NCBI RefSeq assembly: GCF_030816915.1
Contig: NZ_JAUSYN010000002.1
Span: forward strand, 1,873,501-1,937,500
From: Streptomyces sp. B3I8
GTDB taxonomy: Bacteria; Actinomycetota; Actinomycetes; Streptomycetales; Streptomycetaceae
DNA length: 64,000 nt
Reading direction: 5' to 3'
Notes under the pieces: generated by a model
Told to the model about the DNA's origin: nothing
The model's input: only the letters and a program-made list of their open reading frames with translations
Database searches by the model: none
Position numbers and translations under genes: made by a program
In this document: one piece after another, positions 42,457-49,762 of the stretch
Numbering within the stretch: the first letter of the stretch is position 1
Layout: each line of letters begins with the position of its first letter

Positions 42457-43254
42457 TCAGAGGACCCTGGCGAGGAAGTCCCTGGTCCGCTCGTGCCGCG
42501 GGTTGTCGAGGACCTCGGAGGGCGGGCCCTGCTCGACGATCCTTCCGCCGTCGAGGAAGACGACCTGGTCGGCGATCTCGCGGGCGAACCCGATCTCGTG
42601 GGTGACGATGACAAGGGTCGTACCGCTGGTCGCCAGGTCCTTGATGACGGCGAGGACTTCGCCGACGAGCTCGGGGTCCAGGGCGGACGTCGGCTCGTCG
42701 AAGAGGATGACGCCGGGGCGCAGGGCGAGAGCGCGGGCGATGGCGACGCGCTGCTGCTGGCCGCCGGAGAGCCGGCGCGGGTAGGCGCCGGTCCTGTCGC
42801 CGAGCCCGACCCGGCCGAGCAGCTCGCGGGCGAGCTCCCGGGCCTCGGGCCTGCCCAGCCTGCCGGTGGCGACCGGGGCGGCGGCGACGTTGTCGAGGAC
42901 GGTCAGGTGCGGGAAGAGGTTGAAGTTCTGGAAGACGAAGCCGATCCGGGCGCGCTGGACGAGGATGGCCCGCTCGCTCAGTTCCTTGAGCCGGTCGCCG
43001 TGCCGCTTCACGCCGATCAGCTCGCCGTTGATGCTGACGTGGCCGATCTCGGGCTTCTCCAGGTGGTTGATGACCCGCAGCAGGGTGGACTTGCCGGAGC
43101 CGGAGGGGCCGAGGACGACGGTGACCTCGCCGGGGCGGACGGTCAGGTCGACGCCGGCCAGTACCCGGTGGGTGCCGTACCACTTGTGCACGTCGTGCAC
43201 CTCGACGGTGGCGGCCCCGCCCCCGGCCAGGGGCTCGAGCGTCCTGGCGGTCAT
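42457..43254 (-). CDS. Polar amino-acid ABC transporter ATPase
   Basis: 265 aa. Walker A GPSGSGKST, Q loop GFVFQNFNLFPHLT, signature LSGGQQQRVAIARAL, Walker B GVILFDEPTSALDPE and H loop VTHEIGF are all present. The closest general type is the GlnQ/TcyC family. ATG 43254 overlaps the permease stop by four bases. Confidence 0.96.
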   Translation of the reverse strand: MTARTLEPLAGGGAATVEVHDVHKWYGTHRVLAGVDLTVRPGEVTVVLGPSGSGKSTLLRVINHLEKPEIGHVSINGELIGVKRHGDRLKELSERAILVQRARIGFVFQNFNLFPHLTVLDNVAAAPVATGRLGRPEARELARELLGRVGLGDRTGAYPRRLSGGQQQRVAIARALALRPGVILFDEPTSALDPELVGEVLAVIKDLATSGTTLVIVTHEIGFAREIADQVVFLDGGRIVEQGPPSEVLDNPRHERTRDFLARVL

Positions 43255-44231
43255 ACGGCGGCCTCCTCGCGGATGCGGGCCCGCAGGCCGGTGAGACCGG
43301 TGCGCAGCTTCTGCAGCGGTGTCGGCGGCAGGCCGCGGGTGGCGCCGCGGGCGTAGTGCCGCTCGACGTAGAACTGGACGACGGAGACGGCGCTGGTCAG
43401 GATCAGGTACCAGACGGTGACGACCAGCAGCAGCGGCACGATGTCGCCGGGGTAGGTGGCACCCATGGTCTGTGCGGAGCCGAACAGGTCGAGCAGGGAC
43501 ACATAGAAGACCAGCGAGGTGCCCTTGATCAGGCCGATCAGCTGATTGACGTAGTTCGGGACGATGGAGCGCAGCGCCTGCGGAAAGACGATCCTGCGGA
43601 ACTGGTAGCCCTTGGGCAGGCCGAGCGCCGCCGCCGCCTCGTGCTGGCCCTGGTCGACGGAGAGGATGCCGCCGCGGACGACCTCGGCCGCGTAGGCGGC
43701 CTCGTTGAGGCTGAGGCCGACGACGGCGACGACCATGTCGGTGGCCAGTCTCGATTCGTCGAAGGAGAAGAAGGCCGGGCCGAAGGGGATGCCGATGCTC
43801 AGCGTCTTGTACAGGGCGCTGAAGTTGTAGAGGAAGATCAGCACCACGATGAGCGGGACGGAGCGCAGCACCCAGACGTAGGTCCAGCTCACCGCGCGCA
43901 GCACGGGGCTCCTGGACAGTCGTGCCAGGGCGAGCACGACGCCGCCGATCAGGCCCAGCACCGCGCTGTAGGCGGTGACTTCGAGGGTGATCACGAGGCC
44001 GTCGAGGAGGGTGGGGCGCAGGAACCAGTAGCTCCAGCGGTCCCACTGGTAGAAGGGGTTGGTCACCAGTCCGTGCACGAACTGGGCGGCCAGGACGAGT
44101 ACGACCGCGGTGGCGATCCAGCGCCCGGGGCGCCGCAGCGGCAGGACCCGCTGTGCGACGAGCGGTGGCGGCGGTTCGTCGGCGGTGGGTGACGGCGTGA
44201 GCGTGACGGTGGCGCCAGGGGGTTCACTCAT
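43251..44231 (-). CDS. Polar amino-acid ABC transporter permease
   Basis: 326 aa from ATG 44231. About six membrane helices and the EAA loop EAAAALGLPKGYQFRRIVFP that docks on the ATPase (HisM/GlnP family). The first 40 residues are a Pro-rich cytoplasmic extension. First gene of the transporter operon, preceded by a 360-nt leader that contains a short Cys leader peptide and a riboswitch. Confidence 0.94.
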   Translation of the reverse strand: MSEPPGATVTLTPSPTADEPPPPLVAQRVLPLRRPGRWIATAVVLVLAAQFVHGLVTNPFYQWDRWSYWFLRPTLLDGLVITLEVTAYSAVLGLIGGVVLALARLSRSPVLRAVSWTYVWVLRSVPLIVVLIFLYNFSALYKTLSIGIPFGPAFFSFDESRLATDMVVAVVGLSLNEAAYAAEVVRGGILSVDQGQHEAAAALGLPKGYQFRRIVFPQALRSIVPNYVNQLIGLIKGTSLVFYVSLLDLFGSAQTMGATYPGDIVPLLLVVTVWYLILTSAVSVVQFYVERHYARGATRGLPPTPLQKLRTGLTGLRARIREEAAV

Positions 44232-44400
44232 GGTGGGCTCCGGCAGGTTCGGACACCCCGGACGGCGCGGCGGCATGCGTCGGCGGATGCGGCCGCGGGG
44301 AACCGGGGGCGGGGAGGACAACGGCACACCGCACGGGCGGCGTTCGTCGGGGAATGCGGGGCTGCGGCGGCGTGCGGGCTTCGGGCGCTGCGGAAAGAGG

Positions 44401-44550
44401 TCAGCCCCGACAGCGGGCACGGCCCGGTGCGGTACACAGTGCGCTGTTCACACGGAGCAGGTCGACCGCGCGATCGGCGACGAGCGGGTTCGGGTACGGC
44501 TCCACGCAGCCCTGTGGGCGGCGCGTGGCCGTCCTGGGAGCTGCGTTCAT
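44401..44550 (-). CDS. Cys-containing leader peptide of the ABC operon
   Basis: 49 codons from ATG 44550 to TGA 44401-44403. The segment ADRAVDLLRVNSALC matches the leader-peptide consensus found upstream of sulfur genes in Streptomyces (xHVDLxRxSSALC). It lies between the riboswitch and the permease start. In the known actinobacterial cases, ribosome progress over the Cys codons couples cysteine supply to downstream expression. Here that is inferred from motif and position. Confidence 0.75.
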   Translation of the reverse strand: MNAAPRTATRRPQGCVEPYPNPLVADRAVDLLRVNSALCTAPGRARCRG

Positions 44551-44591
44551 GGCGTCACCGTCACCGTTCCGGCCCTGTGGGCCTCGCGCTT

Positions 44592-44691
44592 ACCGAAACT
44601 CTTCGGTCGGGTCTTCACCTGGGGCACCCCACCGCGGTGGGAGGGTTGCCGGTCAGCAAGCCAGGGCTTGTCGCTGACGCTCATGACCGTT
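44592..44691 (-). ncRNA. SAM-IV-type riboswitch
   Basis: Read on the minus strand, the RNA begins GGUCAUGAGCGUCAGCGAC and ends GGGUGCCCCAGGUGAAGACC. P1 pairs GGUC with GACC. P2 pairs GUCAGC with GCUGAC and AAGCC with GGCUU. P3 contains GGCAACCCUCC and a CCACCGCGGUGG stem. A CCGA/UCGG pair just after P1 can make the extra pseudoknot typical of SAM-IV. These features match the actinobacterial SAM-IV consensus as I know it. It should turn down the methionine/cysteine-related ABC operon when SAM is high. Confidence 0.82.
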
Positions 44692-44701
44692 CTGGGGCCG
44701 T

Positions 44702-44731
44702 AGTAAAGACAAATGCCCGAACGGATGTCAA
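44702..44731 (-). promoter_or_regulatory. Sigma-70-type promoter of the ABC operon
   Basis: On the minus strand TTGACA (44731-44726) is separated by 18 nt from TTTACT (44707-44702), and transcription would start a few bases before the riboswitch P1 stem. It fits the housekeeping consensus well. Confidence 0.65.
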
Positions 44732-44893
44732 CGCCGGTCCGCCGACTGGACCGGCCGGCAGGCCGCGTGCGCCGCCCGCCCGGACGACCCTACGTTCCCT
44801 ACCCGTTCACTGGGATTGCCCCAGCGAGTGTCGATCCCGCCGACACCGGCGTCAAGAGGGCCCTCCCGTCCCGCATCGCGGACGCCGTCGGCC

Positions 44894-44922
44894 TTGACAT
44901 TCACGGGGGCGGACGACTTACG
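44894..44922 (+). promoter_or_regulatory. Possible promoter of the second leader peptide
   Basis: TTGACA at 44894-44899, 17-nt spacer, CTTACG at 44917-44922. The -35 is good and the -10 is weak. GGAGG at 44948-44952 and ATG 44958 follow. Confidence 0.45.
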
Positions 44923-44957
44923 TTGAAAAGGAGAGCCGTTGACGGGTGGAGGCTGTG

Positions 44958-45074
44958 ATGCGCGTACTGGGTACGGCACCGCACGGTGCGTGCACCGGTG
45001 CGCGGCTGATCACCCGGCGGCACGTCGACTACTGCCGCACCTCCTCCGCCGTCTGTCCTTCCGCACACGTCTGA
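44958..45074 (+). CDS. Cys-containing leader peptide
   Basis: 38 codons from ATG 44958 (GGAGG five nucleotides upstream) to TGA 45072-45074. It has LITRRHVDYCRTSSAVC, a clear match to the HVD-x-x-R-x-SSA-x-C pattern of sulfur-responsive leader peptides. Divergent from the ABC operon with its own leader. The intact gene downstream is the DUF1684 gene at 45498, but a fossil flavin-monooxygenase start lies closer. Confidence 0.8.
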   Translation: MRVLGTAPHGACTGARLITRRHVDYCRTSSAVCPSAHV

Positions 45075-45153
45075 CCTCTGCCGGCCGCTCCCGCCGGCCG
45101 TCTCGTCGTGGCCCCGTGGCCGCGAGTCGTCGTGTCCTCCGGAAGGAATTCCC

Positions 45154-45222
45154 CTGTCCGGCCCCGCCCCGCACCTCGCCGTCGAGCTCGAGGGCAACGA
45201 CGCCCACCCCGCGGCCCGGCGC
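45154..45222 (+). pseudogene. N-terminal fossil of an LLM-class flavin monooxygenase
   Basis: After GGAAGG (45141-45146), a frame reads SGPAPHLAVELEGNDAHPAA from a CTG where ATG would be expected. This resembles the usual start of LLM-class monooxygenases (HLAVALDGxGWHPAAWRE). After about 23 codons the similarity stops, so the rest has been deleted. Such monooxygenases are common downstream of Cys leader peptides. Confidence 0.55.
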
Positions 45223-45256
45223 CGAACCCTTCCCTGTCGCGGGCCGATCGGCGTCC

Positions 45257-45322
45257 CCGCATGACCTCGTCCGCATGACCTCGTCCGCAAGACCTCATCC
45301 GCATGACCTCGTCCGCATGACC
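45257..45322. repeat. 14-bp tandem repeat, about 4.7 copies
   Basis: Unit CCGCATGACCTCGT at 45257, 45271, 45285 (two changes), 45299 and a partial copy at 45313. It lies at the deletion point between the fossil and the DUF1684 gene. Confidence 0.9.
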
Positions 45323-45497
45323 GACAAGAAGCCGCCCCGCGCCACCGGAACGCGGGTTCGGCCGACGCCCGTGGAAGCCGACCGCCGGCGCACCCGGTGA
45401 CGCGGCGGCGAACGTGCCCGCCGGGTACGCGCGTCGGCCCGGCAGCCCGGCCCCGCATCCCCTGCCCGAAGGCACCCCGACACGAGGGAGATCGCCC

Positions 45498-46322
45498 ATG
45501 ACCACCGAGGCCGCCACCACTGACCTCCACGCCTTCACCAAGAGCTGGCTGGAGTGGCACCGCGCCAAAGAGGCCCGGCTCGCCGCCCCGCACGGGTTCC
45601 TGGCGATCACCGGTCTGCACTGGCTCGACGACCGGCCCCAACGCTTCCCGGACGCGCCCGGCGCGTGGCGCACCGGCCCCGGGGGCGTCGTCGTGGACCT
45701 CGACGAGGGCGAGGAACTCGTCGTCGACGGGGCGCCGGTGAGCGGCGAGCACCGCTTCGGCGTGCTTCCCGAGCGCGGCGGCGTGGACGCCGTCTGGAAG
45801 GACGCCGTCATCGAGGTCGCCAGGCGCGGCGGCCAGGACATCGTGCGCCCCCGGCACCCGGACGCCCCGCTGCGCACGGCCTTCGCCGGGACGCCCGCCT
45901 ACGCCCCCGACCCACGCTGGGCCGTGACGGGCCGCTACGTCCCGTTCGACACTCCGCGGCCGACCACCGTGGGCGCCGCCGTCGAGGGCCTCGAGCATGT
46001 CTACGACGCCCCGGGCAGGGTCGAGTTCGAGCTGGACGGGCGCCCGCTGTCGCTGACCGCTTTCCCCGGCCACGGGGCGGGCCGGCTACTGGTGCTGTTC
46101 ACCGACGCGACCTCGGGTGTCACCACCTACGCCGCCAACCGGTCCCTGACCCTCGATCCGCCCGCCGCCGACGGCACGGTCGTCCTGGACTTCAACCGGG
46201 CCGCCAATCTGCCGTGCGCCTACACGGACCTGGCCACCTGCCCGCTGCCCCCGGCCGAGAACCGGCTGCCGGTGGCGGTCGAGGCCGGTCAGAAGATCCC
46301 CCGCGAGCGCGGCGGCTCCTGA
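45498..46322 (+). CDS. DUF1684 protein
   Basis: 274 aa from ATG 45498 (CGAGGGAG upstream). The DUF1684 blocks are in order: WLEWHRAKEARLAAPHGFLA, ITGLHWLDDRPQRFPDAPG, then DATSGVTTYAANRSLTLDPP and DFNRAANLPCAYTDLATCPL with the characteristic paired Cys, and a final PPAENRLPVAVEAGQK. Cytoplasmic, no signal. Function of the family is not known to me; the Cys leader peptide upstream hints at sulfur regulation. Confidence 0.9.
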   Translation: MTTEAATTDLHAFTKSWLEWHRAKEARLAAPHGFLAITGLHWLDDRPQRFPDAPGAWRTGPGGVVVDLDEGEELVVDGAPVSGEHRFGVLPERGGVDAVWKDAVIEVARRGGQDIVRPRHPDAPLRTAFAGTPAYAPDPRWAVTGRYVPFDTPRPTTVGAAVEGLEHVYDAPGRVEFELDGRPLSLTAFPGHGAGRLLVLFTDATSGVTTYAANRSLTLDPPAADGTVVLDFNRAANLPCAYTDLATCPLPPAENRLPVAVEAGQKIPRERGGS

Positions 46323-46504
46323 GCCGGACCCACTCCCGGCCCGGCGGGAACACCGACGCTCTGCGCAAGCGCGATCCCCCGTGACCGGGGCGAATCCACC
46401 GGTCGTCGGCCACGTGTCACCGGAATCGTAGAGCGCCCGACTCGTCCGTCCCCCGAGAGACCGAACGCCCGCGGCTCACCTGAGCCTATGCCGCTCGCAT
46501 GTTC

Positions 46505-46519
46505 GTTGACAACGTCAAC
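46505..46519. promoter_or_regulatory. Palindrome GTTGAC-AAC-GTCAAC (locus B)
   Basis: Identical to the site at 19363. Lies 55 nt before the start of the 105-codon gene at 46574. The 100 bp on its left resemble the region upstream of the membrane-protein gene in locus A, although that gene is absent here. Confidence 0.8.
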
Positions 46520-46573
46520 GTCTAGCCTGGGGAGCGCTCTCGCAGGCATCGTCCCTCTGCCGGAAGGTCACCC

Positions 46574-46891
46574 GTGCCGCAGCCCGAACGCCTCCCCGGA
46601 ACGCCCGAGTTCCTCATCAAGCTGCCGCAGGACGGTGCCGAGGCGCGGGGGTACCTGCTGGTCCCGTTCGGCGGCAACGGGACGAACAAGTTCCTGTTAC
46701 GGGAGGGCTCGCTCGTGACCGCGCAGGAGTGGCCGAGGCCCGGCGCCTACGCCCGCCGGGTGCGGGCGGAACTGCGGGCGGAGGGCGCGCCCGTGGACGT
46801 ACCGGCCGCCCCGGGTGCCGTCCAGGATGCGTCGGCAGTCCCCAGGGCGCGCCCGGCGGGGCGCAGAACGCGCCCGCCCGCTGGAGGGTGA
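46574..46891 (+). CDS. Small protein, first gene or N-terminal piece of locus B
   Basis: 105 aa from GTG 46574. Residues 8-75 have a good coding pattern: GTPEFLIKLPQDGAEARGYL, LVPFGGNGTNKFLL, then EWPRPGAYARRVRAELRAEG. The last 25 are Arg/Pro-rich and probably frameshifted. Codon 42 is TTA (46697-46699), rare in Streptomyces and dependent on the bldA tRNA. The frame stops where the helicase remnant begins. I do not recognise the fold. It may be the N-terminal part of the original helicase gene or a separate small gene. Confidence 0.55.
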   Translation: MPQPERLPGTPEFLIKLPQDGAEARGYLLVPFGGNGTNKFLLREGSLVTAQEWPRPGAYARRVRAELRAEGAPVDVPAAPGAVQDASAVPRARPAGRRTRPPAGG

Positions 46892-47511
46892 CCCGGGACG
46901 TCGAGTGCAACTCCTCCTCGGCCGCCGCCGCGCTGGTGTACGGGCCTGGCCTGGTCGGCCCGGCTCCTCGCGCCGGTCACCGTCGAGGCGCTGGAGGGCG
47001 AGGGCGGCACGGACACCCTCGCCGGACACCGCTCGCTGCTGCACGGGCGGCGTCCCCAGGCGCAGGGGTACGCGACCCGGCAGGGGGAGACCGAGGCCCT
47101 GTTGGAGCGGGTCAGAGGGCTGCTCGACGGGGGGTGGCACCGCATGAGATCGGCGTGTGCGCCCGCTTCAACCTCTCCCTGGACGCGGCCGAGGAGAAGC
47201 TGAGGGCGGCGGGCGTCCCGGTGACGCGGGTCAAGGGGCAGATCGCGCCGGGCGCGGAGGGCGTACGGCTGGCGACGATGCACGCGATGAAGGTGCTGGA
47301 GTTCCGCGCGGTCAACGTCCTCGGGGTCACCGAGGGCACCGTTCCGTTCACCCGCGAGATCACGCCGCGCGAGGCGGACCCGTTGCCGCACGACGCCGAC
47401 CTGCCGCGCGAACGGTGCCTGCTCTTCGTCGCCTGCACCCGGGCCCGTGAGGCACTGAGCGTGACGTGGAGCGGCACCCGGAGCCCGTTCCCGCCGGCGG
47501 CCACGGCCTGA
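46892..47511 (+). pseudogene. Frameshifted UvrD-like SF1 helicase remnant (locus B)
   Basis: Homology runs through two frames. First RDVECNSSSAAAALVYG, then TLAGHRSLLHGRRPQAQGYA and ETEALLERVRGLLDGG in another frame, then from 47135 VAPHEIGVCARFNLSLDAAE, RLATMHAMKVLEFRAVNV, VTEGTVPFTRE and RERCLLFVACTRAREALSV. The last blocks are helicase motifs V and VI of the UvrD/PcrA type. The shift sits in a run of six G at 47129-47134; one more G would fuse the last two parts. Walker A and the whole N-terminal helicase half are missing. Confidence 0.8.
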
Positions 47512-47524
47512 CCGGGCCGCCCGC

Positions 47525-49222
47525 TCAGTCCTGCGGCGGCTCCGGGGCCTCCGGCGACTCTGTGGACTCCGGCGGCGGGGCCAGGGCGCCCGTGGCGATG
47601 CCCTCGCGCACGACCTCGGCGAGCCGCCGGCTCAACTCACCGATCTCGCGCGCCCCTTCCTCGAACGCGGACAGCGCGCGGAAGGCGGAGCCGTACCGGC
47701 GCTGCTCGTCGATGGTCATGCGGGGGATGCGCGAGCCCCTGCCGTCGAGCCGGTAGGTGCCGCTGGCGGTCGTGGAGCGGCGGGTGTTGGAGGAGCTGCG
47801 CAGGAACCCCTGGAGGTAGTCGGTGTCGAGCTGTTCGCTGGCCGACACCGGCACGGGGCCGTCGTAACGGACGAGCCCGGCGCGGGCGAGGTCCGCGACG
47901 CTGGTCATGGCGCCGTCCAGGGAGCCCGGTCCGCCGCCCGCCGCGAGGTCGGGCAGGACGGCGGCGAGCCGGCGGATCCTGTCGTCCAACTCCGCGCGCA
48001 GGGTGGCGTACTCGCCCGCGTAGTCGCGTTCCCGGGGCCGTAGGTGGCTGCCGGGGGTCAGGTCGACGAGGTCGTCGAGGAGGTCGATGAGGGGCACCTC
48101 GGCGACCTGGTCGGGGCTCGGTTCGAGGCTGCCGTCGGGGCTGTTGCCGGTCAGGTCGACCATGCGCACCGTCTGGTGGGTGTCGGTGCGTGCCGTGCTC
48201 TCGGGGCGCCGCAGGCACCACAGGTGGACGGGCAGGGCGTGCGAGGTCGCCGTCCCGGGCGGCAGGGCGACCACCTGGCGCACGATGCCCCGGCGGACGA
48301 GCTCGGAGCGGATGCGGCGGCCCGCCTTGCGGTAGGCGACCGAGGCGGGCATGACCATGAGGACGTCGCCGCCGGGCTCCGTGTGCGCGTAGGCGTGCTG
48401 GAGCCAGGCGAGTTCGCCCTCGGCCTTGGACGGGGTGCCGAGTTCCCAGCGGGAGTCGAGCAGCAGCTCCTCCCGTCCCCACTCGGTCACACCGGCCGGC
48501 GGATCGCAGACCACCAGCCGCGCCCTGAGGTCCGGCCACGCGTCCGCGCGCAGCGAGTCGCCCGCCTCGACGCGCACGCCCGACCGGCCCAGGAGTTCGG
48601 CACGCGACTGCGCGAACCGGGCGCTGTCCGGGTCCAGTTCCTGCCCGTGACACCGCGTCCCGTTCTCCGGGGCGACGGCCAGCAGCAGTACCCCGATCCC
48701 GCAGGCGGGGTCGAAGACCGTGGCGCCGGCGGGCAGTTCGGGGGCGAAGTGACGCACGGCCCGCACGACACGTTCGGACGTCACCTGATCCGACCCCGCA
48801 CGCCGGGCGGAGTCCAGCAGCCGTTCCGTCAACCCGTTCACGAGATCGACGGGCGTCTCGGTCCGCACCAACTCCCGCACCCGCCCGGCAATCTCGTCGG
48901 GCAGTTCCGCCCCGCTGTCCCCGCCGAGCGCCGCGGCCACCGCCGCCAGCCCCGTGACCATCTGCTCCCCGTACACGGCCCGCAGGGTCTGCCAGAGCTC
49001 GACCTCGGGCGACACCTCCTGCCCCTTGCGCTGCCTGTCCAGCCATGCCTGGACCTCGGAGAGCGCGAAGAGCGGACTGTTGGCGGCGCCTCCCGCCGGC
49101 GCGGGGAAGTCGTCGTACCGCCTACGCCAGTTGGAGACGGCGGCCCGGGTGACCCCGGCCAACCGAGCGATCTCGGAACCGGTGACGAGGGGCCCGGCCG
49201 AGGAAGCGGAATCGTCCGTCAT
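47525..49222 (-). CDS. N6-adenine DNA methylase with HTH and half HsdS-like C-terminus (locus B)
   Basis: 565 aa from ATG 49222. Very similar to 19773-21476 through the whole length: HTH GSEIARLAGVTRAAVSNWRR, motif I TVFDPACGIGVLLLA (closer to the classical DPACGSG than the other copy), motif IV VVCDPPAG, and the specificity-like end GSRIPRMTIDEQRRYG. Differences cluster at about residues 110-125, where this copy is five residues shorter, and at the C-terminal tail. Both copies look intact. Convergent with the helicase remnant, whose stop is 13 nt away. Confidence 0.88.
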   Translation of the reverse strand: MTDDSASSAGPLVTGSEIARLAGVTRAAVSNWRRRYDDFPAPAGGAANSPLFALSEVQAWLDRQRKGQEVSPEVELWQTLRAVYGEQMVTGLAAVAAALGGDSGAELPDEIAGRVRELVRTETPVDLVNGLTERLLDSARRAGSDQVTSERVVRAVRHFAPELPAGATVFDPACGIGVLLLAVAPENGTRCHGQELDPDSARFAQSRAELLGRSGVRVEAGDSLRADAWPDLRARLVVCDPPAGVTEWGREELLLDSRWELGTPSKAEGELAWLQHAYAHTEPGGDVLMVMPASVAYRKAGRRIRSELVRRGIVRQVVALPPGTATSHALPVHLWCLRRPESTARTDTHQTVRMVDLTGNSPDGSLEPSPDQVAEVPLIDLLDDLVDLTPGSHLRPRERDYAGEYATLRAELDDRIRRLAAVLPDLAAGGGPGSLDGAMTSVADLARAGLVRYDGPVPVSASEQLDTDYLQGFLRSSSNTRRSTTASGTYRLDGRGSRIPRMTIDEQRRYGSAFRALSAFEEGAREIGELSRRLAEVVREGIATGALAPPPESTESPEAPEPPQD

Positions 49223-49388
49223 GATTCCAGCGTACACGGGCAGCCGATTTCGACTTGAGTCAGTATGCGTCGACATCGTTCACGCACGCATGTCCACACT
49301 TTCTGTGTATTTCGCTGTTCCCCGTCCCTTCCTCCCCGCGGTCGGCACGGCCGGTGTCCGACTGCCGAAGTCCTACCGGACTGGGCAA

Positions 49389-49500
49389 GTGACAGGAGTC
49401 GCCTTCAACAAGGTTGAGCCCGTGATCCCGGTACGGGACCTCGACACCGCCCTGGACCGCTACCGCCGGCTGGGCTTCACGGCGCACGCCTACGAGGGCC
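49389..49500 (+). pseudogene. Truncated VOC/glyoxalase-family gene
   Basis: GTG 49389 starts VTGVAFNKVEPVIPVRD then LDTALDRYRRLGFTAHAYEG, the classical first strand-helix unit of VOC proteins. After codon 37 the sequence becomes GCGGGCGGGTG-type repeats and the rest of the domain is missing. Confidence 0.7.
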
Positions 49501-49762
49501 CGTGCGGGCGGGTGCCCGAGAGCCCGTGCGGGCGGGTGTCCCGCACGGGACTCATGCGGGCGGGTGCACGCACAGGGGCTTGTGCGGGCGGGTGTACACC
49601 GGCTTCGGGCGGGTGTACGTCGACTTCGGGCGAGTGCACCTCGGGTTCGGGCGGGTGCGCGTCGGCGGCCTCGTGCGGCAGGTCGCCGCTGTGGCCGGCC
49701 GCCGGGTGCCGGGCCACCGGACCGCCGAGCCGCCGCGCGTACCCCGTGTCCGGGCCCGGTCG
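49501..49762. repeat. Degenerate GGGCGGGTG repeats
   Basis: Irregular tandem copies of GTGCGGGCGGGTG and, further right, of a 21-bp unit containing TTCGGGCGGGTG lie up to about 49675, after the broken VOC gene. No gene here; the repeats probably mark the deletion that removed the VOC gene's 3' part. Confidence 0.65.
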
